Shown here: in pieces, positions 22,401-30,900 of the stretch
Numbering within the stretch: position 1 is the stretch's first letter
Layout of the letters: each line of letters opens with the position of its first letter
Source of the DNA: Phoronis ovalis
Lineage: Eukaryota; Phoronida; Phoronidae
DNA: 37,726 bases
Direction of reading: 5' to 3'
Assembly (NCBI GenBank): GCA_028565635.1
Contig: JAOXYB010005567.1
Location: forward strand, 1-37,726
Notes under the pieces: model-generated
The model's input: the letters and a program-made list of their open reading frames with translations, nothing else
What the model was told of the DNA's origin: nothing
Databases searched by the model: none
Position numbers and translations under genes: made by a program

Positions 22401-24048
22401 AAGCTATCAAGTTACATCTACCTTCATAATAATAAACTGAAAAAAGATTTATTTCACCAAAAAAATGATTCAAAACTAGAATAGCAAAAAAAATTTTCAC
22501 TCAACTTAAAACTATAACATTATTAAATGAGCAGTATAAAAGCTGTTTCCAAAAATTGAAATCTCATTGGCATTTTTGATATCACCAGAGGTAAAAGAAT
22601 AGCAGCGTAAAGTTAAATAGATGACACGCATGAAGCAAATAAGTTTAAAATTACACAGGTGATACGATTACCATTATTTTCATGCCTCGTTTTCTATTTA
22701 TTAACCAAAATTCTTTGAGTAACACATTTTAAAACTTGGTGTATTTATTTCCGGTCACGCACATGTACGAGCTTGATCAAAACGGCGGGCCTGTTGTCAG
22801 CTTAATATCTTTCAAGTTCGCCTCGGGTTGTGTTTTATGAACACTGTATTCGCATTGATTAGATTTATAAGTAAACTTTGCTGTTGAGGAAACTGCATTC
22901 GTAATGATTATATTTATAAGTAGGTTTGAAACATTTTCTACGTGCTGGTACAACTGTGTACTATCAAAATAAATGTAAAACTTTGCACTCGATTTTTTCC
23001 TAAACCCCTTTTTATGTCTATCCGTATAATTCACGAAGATCACACAAACAAAATGTATTCTAATTTTTAAAAAATGTCATACTGCTCGTCTCTACATTAC
23101 ATGCAACCCTGTTTTTTTATTTTGCCCCCATATAATATTTTAAAACAATATTTTTAATTATGATTTTATAGTCAATTTAGAAAGATAAAGGACATAACAC
23201 TCATTTAAAAAAATGGCCCTTAAATGGGGCCTGGACCATACGCCGATTACAGAAGGGGACACCCCTGCTGGACCCTCCCCCACATGCCGTTTCACGGCGT
23301 GCGAACTGCCTCCGGCGATCCTGGTCCGAGACACATAATTTACTACAAACGCACCCCCCTTTTGAAAAAGTGTCTGACGGCCCTAGTAATACGGTAAATA
23401 AAAGCTAATAAAATCAATCAATGAATTTATTGATTGTCTCATATCTATATATTTTTTAAACCAATGCCTGTAATTACTGTAAAATGATTATACTGCACTA
23501 CTCGCAAAGTCCTAAAAGTCAGCCATGTTATGAGCTACAGTATTAAAACGTTTACCTCTAGACCTAGTAACTATCTACTTCCTTAACCAAAATATTTTGA
23601 TTTAAATCTTTCTCTTGCGTTATCTTTTTAACTCTAAATACAAAGCACATGAATAGTTCAATACTATTTTCCCTGCAAATATCGATCGTCTTAGAAACAG
23701 AATTACAATTTAGATTGATTTAGGTAAAACATATTTTATTTATCCACTATTTCTTGTTCCAGTGAATAATTTTATTCACCATTCACGCCTGAAATTGGCA
23801 TAATTTCGCGTTTCACGCTTTAAAATCTTAGTCATTCACCATTGATTGCAGCTGCTTCCACCATTCACCGTCTAAAAAAACCCGGCGCATTCACCGTTCA
23901 CGCTAAAGGTATAGACTCTCATCATAAAACGGTTACTGCAGTATTTTACAAAACAAAATGCAAGTTGCAGTCCGTTGAAGGTGTACTTCAGGCTGTAATT
24001 AAACTATGATAACAATTGCTAGGCTTCCCTACCTCTACCTCGCGGCAT
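16330..24048 (-). CDS. 2'-5'-oligoadenylate synthetase-like protein with three N-terminal zinc fingers
   Basis: The model joins 24048-24033 (tentative), 21341-20962, 20479-20185, 19515-19361, 16840-16632 and 16438-16330; phases agree at each junction, giving about 387 residues. OAS enzymes polymerise ATP into 2'-5' oligoadenylate when bound to dsRNA; vertebrate OAS signals through RNase L, whose presence here is unknown. Seen here: three C-x2-C-x9-H-x4-H fingers at about residues 9-78; the Gly-Gly-Ser motif at 133-135; Asp147 and Asp149 followed by Val-Val-Val-Phe; and Asp216 in a Val-Leu-Pro-Ala-Phe-Asp block. These supply all three metal-binding aspartates. The OAS1 C-terminal domain follows, with Arg-Leu-Val-Lys-Asp-Trp, Tyr-Leu-Leu-Glu-Leu and Val-Leu-Asp-Pro-Ala-Asn-Pro. 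The vertebrate Cys-Phe-Lys C-terminal motif is absent. Likely a catalytically competent single-unit OAS. The finger array is unlike vertebrate OAS. Confidence 0.85.
16632..16840 (-). CDS. OAS-like exon 5: C-terminal domain core
   Basis: The exon lies between acceptor AATCTATTGCAG and donor GTAACT (phase 2). It encodes Arg-Leu-Pro-Thr-Ser-Tyr-Leu-Leu-Glu-Leu-Ile-Thr and Val-Trp-Glu, then the Phe-Arg-Glu-Val-Leu-Asp helix and Trp-Asn-Val-Asn-Tyr, aligning by eye with the vertebrate OAS domain. The 2.5 kb intron before it holds several repeats. Confidence 0.9.
17022..17215. repeat. Diverged direct repeat, left copy (intron)
   Basis: About 180 bases (ATTTCAGG- and TTTTGATTGTTT-containing) recur in diverged form at about 17425-17605. 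They lie in the intron between OAS-like exons 5 and 4. This copy lies outside the inverted-repeat element at 17329-17640 that encloses the right copy. Confidence 0.55.
17329..17640. mobile_element. G-run inverted-repeat miniature element with eroded 9-bp target duplication
   Basis: The left end begins CCGGGGGAGCACTTCC, and the right end, reverse-complemented, begins CCCGGGGGGAACTACC. The flanks are AACAGTGCC and AACGGTGCT (7 of 9 identical), which suggests an eroded 9-bp target-site duplication. The interior is diverged repeat without coding capacity. Confidence 0.55.
17711..17851. repeat. Perfect 43-base inverted repeat with 55-base loop
   Basis: The arms at 17711-17753 and 17809-17851 are exact reverse complements (starting TTTTACCACTAATGCAGTCA). 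They lie within the fifth intron of the OAS-like gene. A transcript of either strand would form a long uninterrupted hairpin. This is probably a recent miniature foldback element. No clear target duplication was seen. Confidence 0.9.
18490..19272. repeat. Dispersed duplicate block, copy A
   Basis: About 780 bases, from CATCTACCTTCATAACAATA to CACCCCTGCTGGAC, recur in the same orientation at 22414-23276 with substitutions and small indels. The block lies in the OAS-like intron just before exon 4. No coding frame is conserved between copies. Confidence 0.8.
19361..19515 (-). CDS. OAS-like exon 4: start of the OAS1 C-terminal domain
   Basis: The exon lies between acceptor CCTTATTTGACAG and donor GTACTT (phase 0). 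It encodes the Leu-Gln-Arg-Asp-Phe-Val...Lys-Pro-Ala and Ile-Arg-Leu-Val-Lys-Asp-Trp stretches that are characteristic of the OAS C-terminal helical domain. Confidence 0.88.
19565..19640. repeat. Degenerate GGAC/GGAT simple repeat
   Basis: Runs of GGACGGGCGGACGGATGGAT grade into GGATGATAGGTGGATG. It lies directly before the miniature element at 19652. Confidence 0.6.
19652..20082. mobile_element. Inverted-repeat miniature element (family also at the window's right end)
   Basis: The left end is CCCGGGGGGTCACTTGTGTA, followed by AAGGGTG. The right end, reverse-complemented, is CCGGGTGGCACATGGGTTAA, followed by AGGGTG. The interior contains AACATACC-type degenerate repeats. Part of the interior recurs, inverted, at 37591-37726. 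It sits in the intron between OAS-like exons 4 and 3. The target duplication is not clear. Confidence 0.6.
20185..20479 (-). CDS. OAS-like exon 3: nucleotidyltransferase catalytic core
   Basis: Opens exactly at the Gly-Gly-Ser-Leu-Ala-Lys-Gly-Thr loop that binds ATP phosphates, after acceptor TTGCATTTCTTTAG. It contains Asp-Ile-Asp-Val-Val-Val-Phe-Leu and the third-aspartate block Asp-Val-Leu-Pro-Ala-Phe-Asp, and ends at a GTAAGC donor (phase 1). No catalytic residue is missing. Confidence 0.9.
20962..21341 (-). CDS. OAS-like exon 2: triple zinc finger and linker helix
   Basis: The acceptor CTGTATTTACAG and the donor GTAAAT (phase 0) bound 380 bases. Three fingers, each C-x2-C-x9-H-x4-H, follow one another at ~23-28 residue spacing and share a Lys-Lys-Lys...His-Ile/Tyr-Glu/Asp-Ala core, which suggests internal tandem duplication. 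The second half is a helical linker that ends in Glu-Thr-Val-Lys, matching the strand before the Gly-Gly-Ser loop in OAS. The exon thus carries both the fingers and the start of the OAS fold, which argues that they are one protein rather than two neighbours. Confidence 0.8.
22035..22321. repeat. Minisatellite, about 7.5 units of 35-42 bases
   Basis: Units follow the pattern GAGGAGGGAATCCGCTATAT, an AT-rich ATATAGATAG stretch, then TCCT. Length variation comes from the AT stretch. The array lies in the first intron of the OAS-like gene. Confidence 0.85.
22414..23276. repeat. Dispersed duplicate block, copy B
   Basis: Same-orientation partner of 18490-19272, located in the first intron of the OAS-like gene. 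This copy carries an extra ~50 bases (about 22870-22925) that look like a local duplication of the GATTAGATTTATAAGTA region. Confidence 0.8.
23764..23905. repeat. Cluster of ATTCACC / TTCACG motifs
   Basis: At least eight ATTCACC or TTCACGC motifs occur in about 140 bases, some as inverted pairs around GTGAATAATTTTATTCACC. Similar motifs occur at 21565-21615. Function unknown. Confidence 0.55.
24033..24048 (-). CDS. Tentative first coding exon of the OAS-like gene
   Basis: ATG CCG CGA GGT AGA G followed by a GTAGGG donor supplies the phase 1 start needed by the zinc-finger exon, with a purine at -3. A second donor (GTAGAG) six bases earlier has the same phase, so both give an intact protein. 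The exon is very short and no homology supports it. Other upstream ATG exons cannot be excluded. Confidence 0.4.
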
Positions 24049-24154
24049 CTTGATCTTAGCTATAATCGTCTCAGGATTAGCCAATTTATCAATCCTTCAC
24101 AGGATCACCAAGCGATAACAGGCGTAGGTTTTCCAGTTTAAGTAGTTTTATACG

Positions 24155-24260
24155 GGAAAAGTGTGGGGAATTTTTTGCTTCCTAGAAATATTCTCTAAAT
24201 CAATAATTATGACGTAAATGCAGCGAGATCGATATGTGACAACTGGGAAATCATTTTAAT
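24155..24260. repeat. Diverged direct repeat upstream of OAS-like gene, copy 1
   Basis: A TTCCTAGAAATATTCT...CAGCGAGATCGATATGTGACAA block resembles 24665-24775. It lies within about 200 bases upstream of the tentative first OAS-like exon, so it may fall in the promoter. Confidence 0.5.
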
Positions 24261-24360
24261 GATTCGTTAAAAGGTCAAAGGGTTCGGCAGACCAATTTTT
24301 AATATCAACCTTTGTTCACTCTGGCGTTTTCGAGTTAGTTTGAGGGCTAGGAGGGTATCG

Positions 24361-24630
24361 CGAGCAGCGAGCATTAAGGTCTGTTAAGTCCGAGCAGCGA
24401 GCATTGTCTTGGTCTGTTAAATGCGAGCAGCGAGCATTGTCTTTCGGCGACCATTTCTTTGTTTTGTTTTCTACTAATTTTGTTAACTATTTCGTTTCGT
24501 CGACGTTTTATTTTGTTGTCGATTTTTTTGTTACCCTTTTTTTGGTAACCGTTTTTATGTTGTTGTTAATTTTTCTTGTTAAGTGCGAGCAGCGAGCATT
24601 GCCGAATTTTAAGTCCGAGCATTGTATCTG
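24361..24630. repeat. GCGAGCAGCGAGCATT repeats
   Basis: Copies of CGAGCAGCGAGCATT start at 24361, 24390, 24424 and 24586, with a partial copy at 24616. The first three form a ~30-base tandem array with GTCTGTTAA spacers. Confidence 0.8.
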
Positions 24631-24664
24631 GGGGGGGGGTTACCCCCTCTAGTTTATTACGATA

Positions 24665-24775
24665 TCATGGGGAAAATATGGGTATTTTTTTATTTCCTAG
24701 AAACATTCTAGAACATTGTATATCAATAAATACGAACTAGATGCATCGAAATATGTCGCAACTTAGAAATCCTGA
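24665..24775. repeat. Diverged direct repeat upstream of OAS-like gene, copy 2
   Basis: Partner of 24155-24260, sharing TTTCCTAGAAACATTCT and TCGAAATATGTCGCAACT-type segments in the same order. Confidence 0.5.
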
Positions 24776-24865
24776 TATGTCATACCTCAGTGAGAAACCC
24801 CGAAATCAGGGCACCTCATTATGACGTCACCCGGGTCGATACGTATCCTGATCTACCCTGCATCC

Positions 24866-25269
24866 CCGGGGGGGTACTCAAGGTATTTTTTGGTGGGGTG
24901 TGCAGCCCAGTTGAAAATTTTAGATTTGGATTGTATATTTTTTCCGGTATTTTTTTGGATTGCTACCGTAAAGAAATTAAAAAACTTGGATTGCTACCGG
25001 CTGCTTACAGCAAATAATTTGGATTACTTTTGGGTTTATATCCATAAAACGATTTTTGGAATTTGGTTTGTATCAGTCACTTTGCGTAAAAATGGATTGC
25101 TACTCAAATATTTTAAAATTTTGGATTGCTACCCTTATATTTCACAAAATTTGGATTACAACCCTTGTATTTCACAAAATTTGGATTGGGTTTGTTACCG
25201 CAAGCTACAATTTTGAATTGGGTTCCGCGGCACATCCTCGTAGTCAAAAAACCTTGAGTACCCCCCGGG
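24866..25269. mobile_element. G-run inverted-repeat miniature element with 9-10 bp target duplication
   Basis: The left end is CCGGGGGGGTACTCAAGGT, and the right end, reverse-complemented, is CCCGGGGGGTACTCAAGGT. CCTGCATCC flanks it exactly at 24857-24865 and 25270-25278. The interior holds degenerate ~30-base repeats of the type CACAAAATTTGGATT. There is no transposase. The 9-bp duplication and long G-run ends would fit a Mutator-like origin, which is inference. Confidence 0.8.
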
Positions 25270-25464
25270 CCTGCATCCCTGTCTAATTTGAACTATCATT
25301 TTACAATATGTTTGCGAGCTTTCATAATTCTTCACTGTAAATATTTCACTACATGTTTTATACCATGGCCCATAAGAGCCTATTATTTTCCCAGTGTCAT
25401 TATATTTATTCCGGTGTATTTTTTATTTATTCCATTGTATTTTTATTTATTCTGCTGTATGTTT

Positions 25465-25492
25465 ATATATATATACATACACACACAAAGCA
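25465..25492. repeat. (TA)n/(CA)n microsatellite
   Basis: ATATATATATACATACACACACA tract between the left arm of the composite element and the reverse transcriptase remnant. Confidence 0.7.
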
Positions 25493-25552
25493 TATGCTAA
25501 TTAATTATTTCATAGAATTAAAAATAAACATAGTACTAAGAATCTTAATAAC

Positions 25553-26640
25553 CTGGAGTTCCCCAAGGAAGCATCTTAGGCCCCTTACTTTTTCTGACTT
25601 ACATATATGACATATATAACATGGAAATTAGTTTAGATTCAGAGTGCAAGTTACTACTTTATGCAGATGACAGCGCTAACCTTTTTTCTCACCCATATCC
25701 TGATTACATTATAGTAAAAAACTAGGCACCGAACTCGAATCATGTTATGGCTGGATGGTCGATAATAAATTACCTATGCATTTTGGAAAGACTGAATGTA
25801 TTTTGTTTGGATAAAAAAACAAACTTAAAAAAATTAAAGAATTTAGTATTATGTGCAATGGTAGAAAAATTGAATTAAAAAAAATTATAAATTATTTAGG
25901 AATGGAAATAGATGATCAGCTAAAAGGGCAGCAATCTGTAAACAAAGTAATCAAAAAAGCAAATTTGAGAATAAAATTTCTGTATTGGACAGCTAGTTTT
26001 ATACCACAAAAAATAAAACAAACACTTTGTTCTGCATTGATCCAATGTCACTTAGATTATTCATGTTCCTCCTGGTATTCCAATATTAGCAAAAACTTGA
26101 AAATCAAATTACAAGGAACCCAAAATAAGATGGTTAGATTTACCAACAACTTGGACAATAGAAGTCATATAGGATCAATATAGGAAATCATATAGAAATC
26201 ACTGGTACAAATCTATTCAATGTAGAAAATAGAGTAAAACGACTCAGACTAAGTCATGCATACAATATTGTGCACAATAACTGTCCCAAATATTTAGAAA
26301 ATCATTTTGGTAGGATGTCAGAACAGCATAGGCTATAATACTAGATCCAGTCATCAAAATGTTGTTGTACCAACTGAAACAAATACTTTCTATTCAGAAA
26401 TGCCAGTCAGAGGTGGTGGATTTTCTATGTGTAAGTCTTGGGACTCAGTGGCATATATATGTGTATCATTGTTTACTTGAACACCTGCTTTACATTTTAC
26501 CTTCAGATAATAATTGTAGTTCCTCTAACATATACCATATGCCAGGGACCACATGCAGCAAATGATGGGAAGTAGATATGCCATGTGGGGGTCATATTGT
26601 TGATTGATAAATAATTAAAGTGCTATATGAAATTGTAATA
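25553..26640 (+). pseudogene. Degenerate non-LTR retrotransposon reverse transcriptase fragment
   Basis: Plus-strand frames give Gly-Val-Pro-Gln-Gly-Ser-Ile-Leu-Gly-Pro-Leu-Leu-Phe, then Tyr-Ala-Asp-Asp (about 25660), Asn-Lys-Leu-Pro-Met-His-Phe-Gly-Lys-Thr, and Tyr-Leu-Gly-Met-Glu-Ile-Asp (about 25890). A thumb-like region and a Tyr-Asn-Thr-Arg-Ser block near 26340 follow. Several frameshifts and stops (for example near 25720, 25813, 26180 and 26335) interrupt it. The 5' half of the element is missing. The 3' tail ATTAAAGTGCTATATGAAAT resembles a LINE end. The motif set suggests the CR1/L2/Jockey group. It is not functional. Confidence 0.85.
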
Positions 26641-26815
26641 GTTTCTTATAGCCATGCATTCTTAATTTGACTCTGCATTCTTTAGATTTCTAGATGTGAG
26701 TACATGCATGCAGAGTTATGTTTTTAATACTAACCAAAGTTCCTATACAATTATGCATATTAACTTATATAATAATTGAAAATGTAATAATAAAAGAATA
26801 TATAAAAACAAATGA

Positions 26816-27110
26816 CAGCGGAATAAATATAAAGAAATGCAACTGGAATAATTCATTACAGCGGAATAAATAAGAATACAGCGGAATAAATAAGAATACA
26901 GTGGAATAAATAAGAATACATCGGAATAAATAAGAATACATTGGAATAAATAAGAATACATTGGAATAAATAAGAATACACCGGAATAAATAAGAATACA
27001 CCAGAATAAATAAAAATACACCGGATTAAATAAAAATACACCGGAATAAATAAAAAATATACCGGAATAAATAAAAATACACATTAATAAATAAAAATAC
27101 ATAAATATAA
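26816..27110. repeat. 20-base minisatellite (consensus NNGGAATAAATAAGAATACA)
   Basis: About twelve head-to-tail 20-base units, uniform from 26861 to 27000 and then drifting to AAAAATACA. They form the right arm of the composite element. The minus-strand ORFs over it (Tyr-Ser-Tyr-Leu-Phe type) merely translate the repeat. Confidence 0.95.
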
Positions 27111-27149
27111 TGACATTGGAAAAATAATAGGCTCTTATGGGCCATGGTA

Positions 27150-27967
27150 GTTTTATTCTCATTTCATACTAACGTTCTGAAGTACTTTATTATCTTCATA
27201 TGGTTAGCACAATCTAGGAAAAAGGTCAAAAATATCTCATATCCTGCCAATAGGTGCCAGCACTTTAGTCACATTTATTAGTTCCTTTTTTAGTCACTAC
27301 GGGCCAGAACTGTAACGTTCTAACGCTAACTTTGCATATAAAATGTAGCATGAGATGCTGCCAAACTAGGGCAATCAGTTTACATATTTCACAGTTTTAT
27401 AAATATTTTGTATTTTAATGAGTTTTTTTAAAATACCTTTTGATGTTTTTGGTGAACTGCAAGTATGAATAAGACAATTCTTCGTAAAACGTAGCGCACT
27501 TGTTTTCTTTTCTTTCTAAGCCTGACAACTGGAAAACAGTGGCTTGAACTCGTTGAAAATATGAATAATTGAAAGCGAAATCTACCTACCTGGTGACTGA
27601 AACTTCCTTCGTTGTATGTATTTGGGTGTTATAGGAATCACACAATTGTGAATAAATGTGTTGATTTTCAAGGAAATTAATGTAAGTAACAAGCGCTTGG
27701 GATTTGACCTGACAACGTACATGTACCCTCCACCATCCATCCATCTGATAAAAATAATTAAAAATATAATTATAAAATATAATTCTAATTCTATCCACAT
27801 GTAGCTATCCCAGTCAATCTAAAAATAGTGATGTGGGGAAAAACAATGGCTGAGGTCTATCACAAGTATCATTTGCTGATGTAGTTTAATATACTGTTAC
27901 TGAATGCAAGCCATCTTCTTCTTTATTCATGATTCAGTTTGTATTATACTTGTAGTCATTGAATACA
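27150..27967 (+). promoter_or_regulatory. 5' flank of the CCDC83 gene
   Basis: Between the composite element and the CCDC83 start codon. No convincing coding frame, TATA box or X-box was found. It should hold the promoter and 5' untranslated region by position only. Confidence 0.3.
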
Positions 27968-30900
27968 ATGGGGAAGAAAAAGAAAAGTGGAGGGAAGAAG
28001 AGTGGTAAAGGAAAGAAAAAGGCTAAAGAGCCTCAGATAACATTCAAAGAAGCCATATTGGCATATCAGTGAGTGTATATAATTTTAAATACAAACATGA
28101 GTTATGTACATACTAATTACTAGATAAATTCGAAAATGGGTTTACTTGCAAAGTTATACTGTAGGGGTTATGGTTACAATACGGTTAATATATATGACCA
28201 GTTGTGTGAGTTAATTTTTAAAAGTTCAAGTTTGATATGTCAGAGAAATACCTAATGACATACTCATTTCCTGTAGAATTGGTATAGTGGAGAAAAAGAA
28301 AGAAGATTATTTATATGAAATTAAGCAATTAGAAGAGAAAAAGAATCGTTACCAAGAAAGAGTAAGTGCTCCAAATGGTGTCCTCATTATAAATCCATTT
28401 TCTTGGACACCCAATCGTGTTAGAAAATGTAATTCACATAATGTTTAGATACAGTACGTACAGACTGTAAATACTTTTAATTTTGGTTGGCATCTTAACT
28501 CAGTATTGGCGCCGCAAACAATGGATATGATGTTTGCTATTATATTAGTTGTAAAAAGATATTTGTAATTAATTGCAAAATAAATGTTTTATTTTCCTGA
28601 CTATAACTGTTTATTTTTCTAAAAATTTCAATGTACATTACTGTTATGCAGTTAGCATAACCAGGTAGTAAGCAATTTGAGTGCTAATCTTTCTTTTCCT
28701 CTTTTTATTCAATTTTTTATGTGCTGTACTTGAACAGTTTTGGGCACAGGTAATCACCAGGTTCAGAATATTTGCATAACAGGCATATTATAACATTTAT
28801 TTGTTCTGTTATTTTTAAACAGTCAGTAAATTTGTATAAATTATGATACCTAAGAATTGTTTTGTATTTTTGCCCAGAATGAGAGGTTGCAATCAGAGCA
28901 GCTAATACATCTTAAGAACTTGTTGAGCCAAGCAAAGGATTACAACAAAGCAGTCAATAAAGCAGACGTCACACAGAAGGAACAAGTTATTGCTGTTATG
29001 ATGGAAAAATGGGAGGCTGGGAAAAAGGAAGAACAAGTATTGTCAGGTATGTAGAAAGCTCATTTAGATTAAAAATATGTGAAGTTTAAGTTTTTAATGT
29101 TGCCATTTTGACTGTTTTATATAAAATAATATACTATGTTTAGAATCAATTCTGTTAAGATTTGTCTGATAAAGAAACTGTTTTCATAGCTGGAATTGTA
29201 ATGAGTTTATTGTTGATCATCATTTAATTTTCAAAAGCTATAAAACTCGTATTTCTTCAAAATCTACACTTCAGTTTCTGAGAATGTGTCAAAATTGATA
29301 GTCTTAATTGTATAGCAATGGTAAGCATGGTTTACTTAACTCCCAGATCCTACATAGCATTGAAGAAACTTGCAAAAATTTAGATTTTTAGAATAATACA
29401 TGTCCTTGTTCCATTTGTTTATGGTTTATTGTTACATGATTTACAGTACTCTTCCCATTACAGAAATGAGAGTTGACATCCGTAAAAAAGAACAAGATAT
29501 TTCAAATTTAGGCAAAGATGTTAAGTACTGGACAGAGTATAAAGACAGAGGCCAACATGACCATCATAAGCAAATAGATCTGCTAGAAAAAGAACTCCGT
29601 GATATGCAGGAAAGTTATGATGAAATGGCAGGTACGGAATATTATTGCCTTATCATGTTTCTGGTGACAAGTTAGTCATTACTGTTTTACTTAATACTTT
29701 TAAATTTTAAATGCTTGAGAACTGTTCATCTCTAAGTTCAGCATATAATTTTTAAAATGGGAAATCAAGAAACAGTAAACGTGTAATTAATTAAAAAAAT
29801 TACCTTGATTCTAGCCCTGGTGGTATTCGCCATAAAACTAATAACCCAGACTTTATCATAGATTTACATGTATGGCTCTTCACTTGTTTAATGACTTGAA
29901 AATAAGGCTTTAAAATGTTTCTATTCTTTCAAGGTCATTTAGAGAAAGCTCTGGAGAAGTCCAGTCGTGAAATAATGGATTATACAGATGACACGTTAGA
30001 CAAACAGAAATTTATTGCATCAGAGGTAATGGTTCTGGTCCTAGTAAAGTTGCATTTGACTAAAAGATAAAACTTTTATTTTCCTTAATATTTTGATTGG
30101 CACTGAGAAAAACCTCCTGGTGTCTGAAAGTTGTGCATCTTGTGCTAAAATTACCTTTACCTATTAGGATGACCAGCTGTCCATTTAGCAATTCACATTT
30201 AGTGGAGTGTCGTCAGTGGTAATAGTCTGTTGGATATGGAATACATGACATTACTAGTCTATTCATTCATTATGACACAGACATTATTTATATTTATTTA
30301 TTCTAGAAAGCAATGAGTACTCTGGATAAACATGCCAGACAGGAAGTTCTTGACAATGATTGGATGAAAAAAGAGGTAATTTTTTAATACAATTATAGTA
30401 AGGCTAAATAAACTGCTGCAACACCATATTTGTTGCAGTTCTAAAAAGGTTAAAGCTGATGTGAATAGCTCTTTTGTAACTATCTACTATAAGCCGTTTA
30501 AATATCATATACAATAAACTTTGTGTTCTTCTTTCATCGTCAATTATTTTATAACAAGCTAGGTTAAATATCGCATCACTATATCATGGGACATGATTGA
30601 GACTCAAGGGGGATATTAATAATAATGACTTAAAAGTCACAGTAAAATGTGCTGCCCCATGGACCCCTTTTTTCAGCCATCACTTTTACCATGAAGTATC
30701 TTTTATGATTATTAACACTTTTTGCTATGGGATGCGCTTTTTTGGAAAAAGTTTTACCATGGGGAATATATTTTCATTAAATGATTATTTATTGTTAGGT
30801 GCTGCATTTTTGGGTGTAAATTTCCAGAATTTTGCCATGAGGTATAAATTCTAGGATTCTTTTACCATGTTTTTTTTTCTGAATAAATGTATACCTTTAG

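Larger units (their letters stand above)
25363..27147. mobile_element. Composite inverted-repeat element enclosing a reverse transcriptase remnant and a minisatellite
   Basis: The left arm starts CCATGGCCCATAAGAGCC, and the right arm is its near-exact reverse complement. Identity continues for about 45 bases (TATTATTTT...TGTCATTATATTTAT) and then into the 20-base minisatellite: about three units on the left and about twelve on the right. TA dinucleotides flank both ends, compatible with a TA target duplication. The interior carries a degenerate non-LTR element that probably inserted later. Confidence 0.65.

Noticed and set aside
24785-24805. Interferon-response-like GAGAAACCCCGAAAT upstream of the OAS-like gene
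   Set aside because: GAAA spacing is four rather than two bases, and it lies more than 700 bases from the tentative start inside repeat-rich DNA.
24404-25286. Plus-strand ORFs of 75-131 codons
   Set aside because: They translate the GCGAGCAG repeats and the interior repeats of the G-run element.
22035-27110. Repeat arrays considered as CRISPR
   Set aside because: Units are contiguous tandem repeats without unique spacers, and the DNA is eukaryotic.
26743-27162. Minus-strand hydrophobic repeat ORFs, up to 139 codons
   Set aside because: Direct translation of the 20-base minisatellite; open in every frame, so not evidence of a membrane protein.
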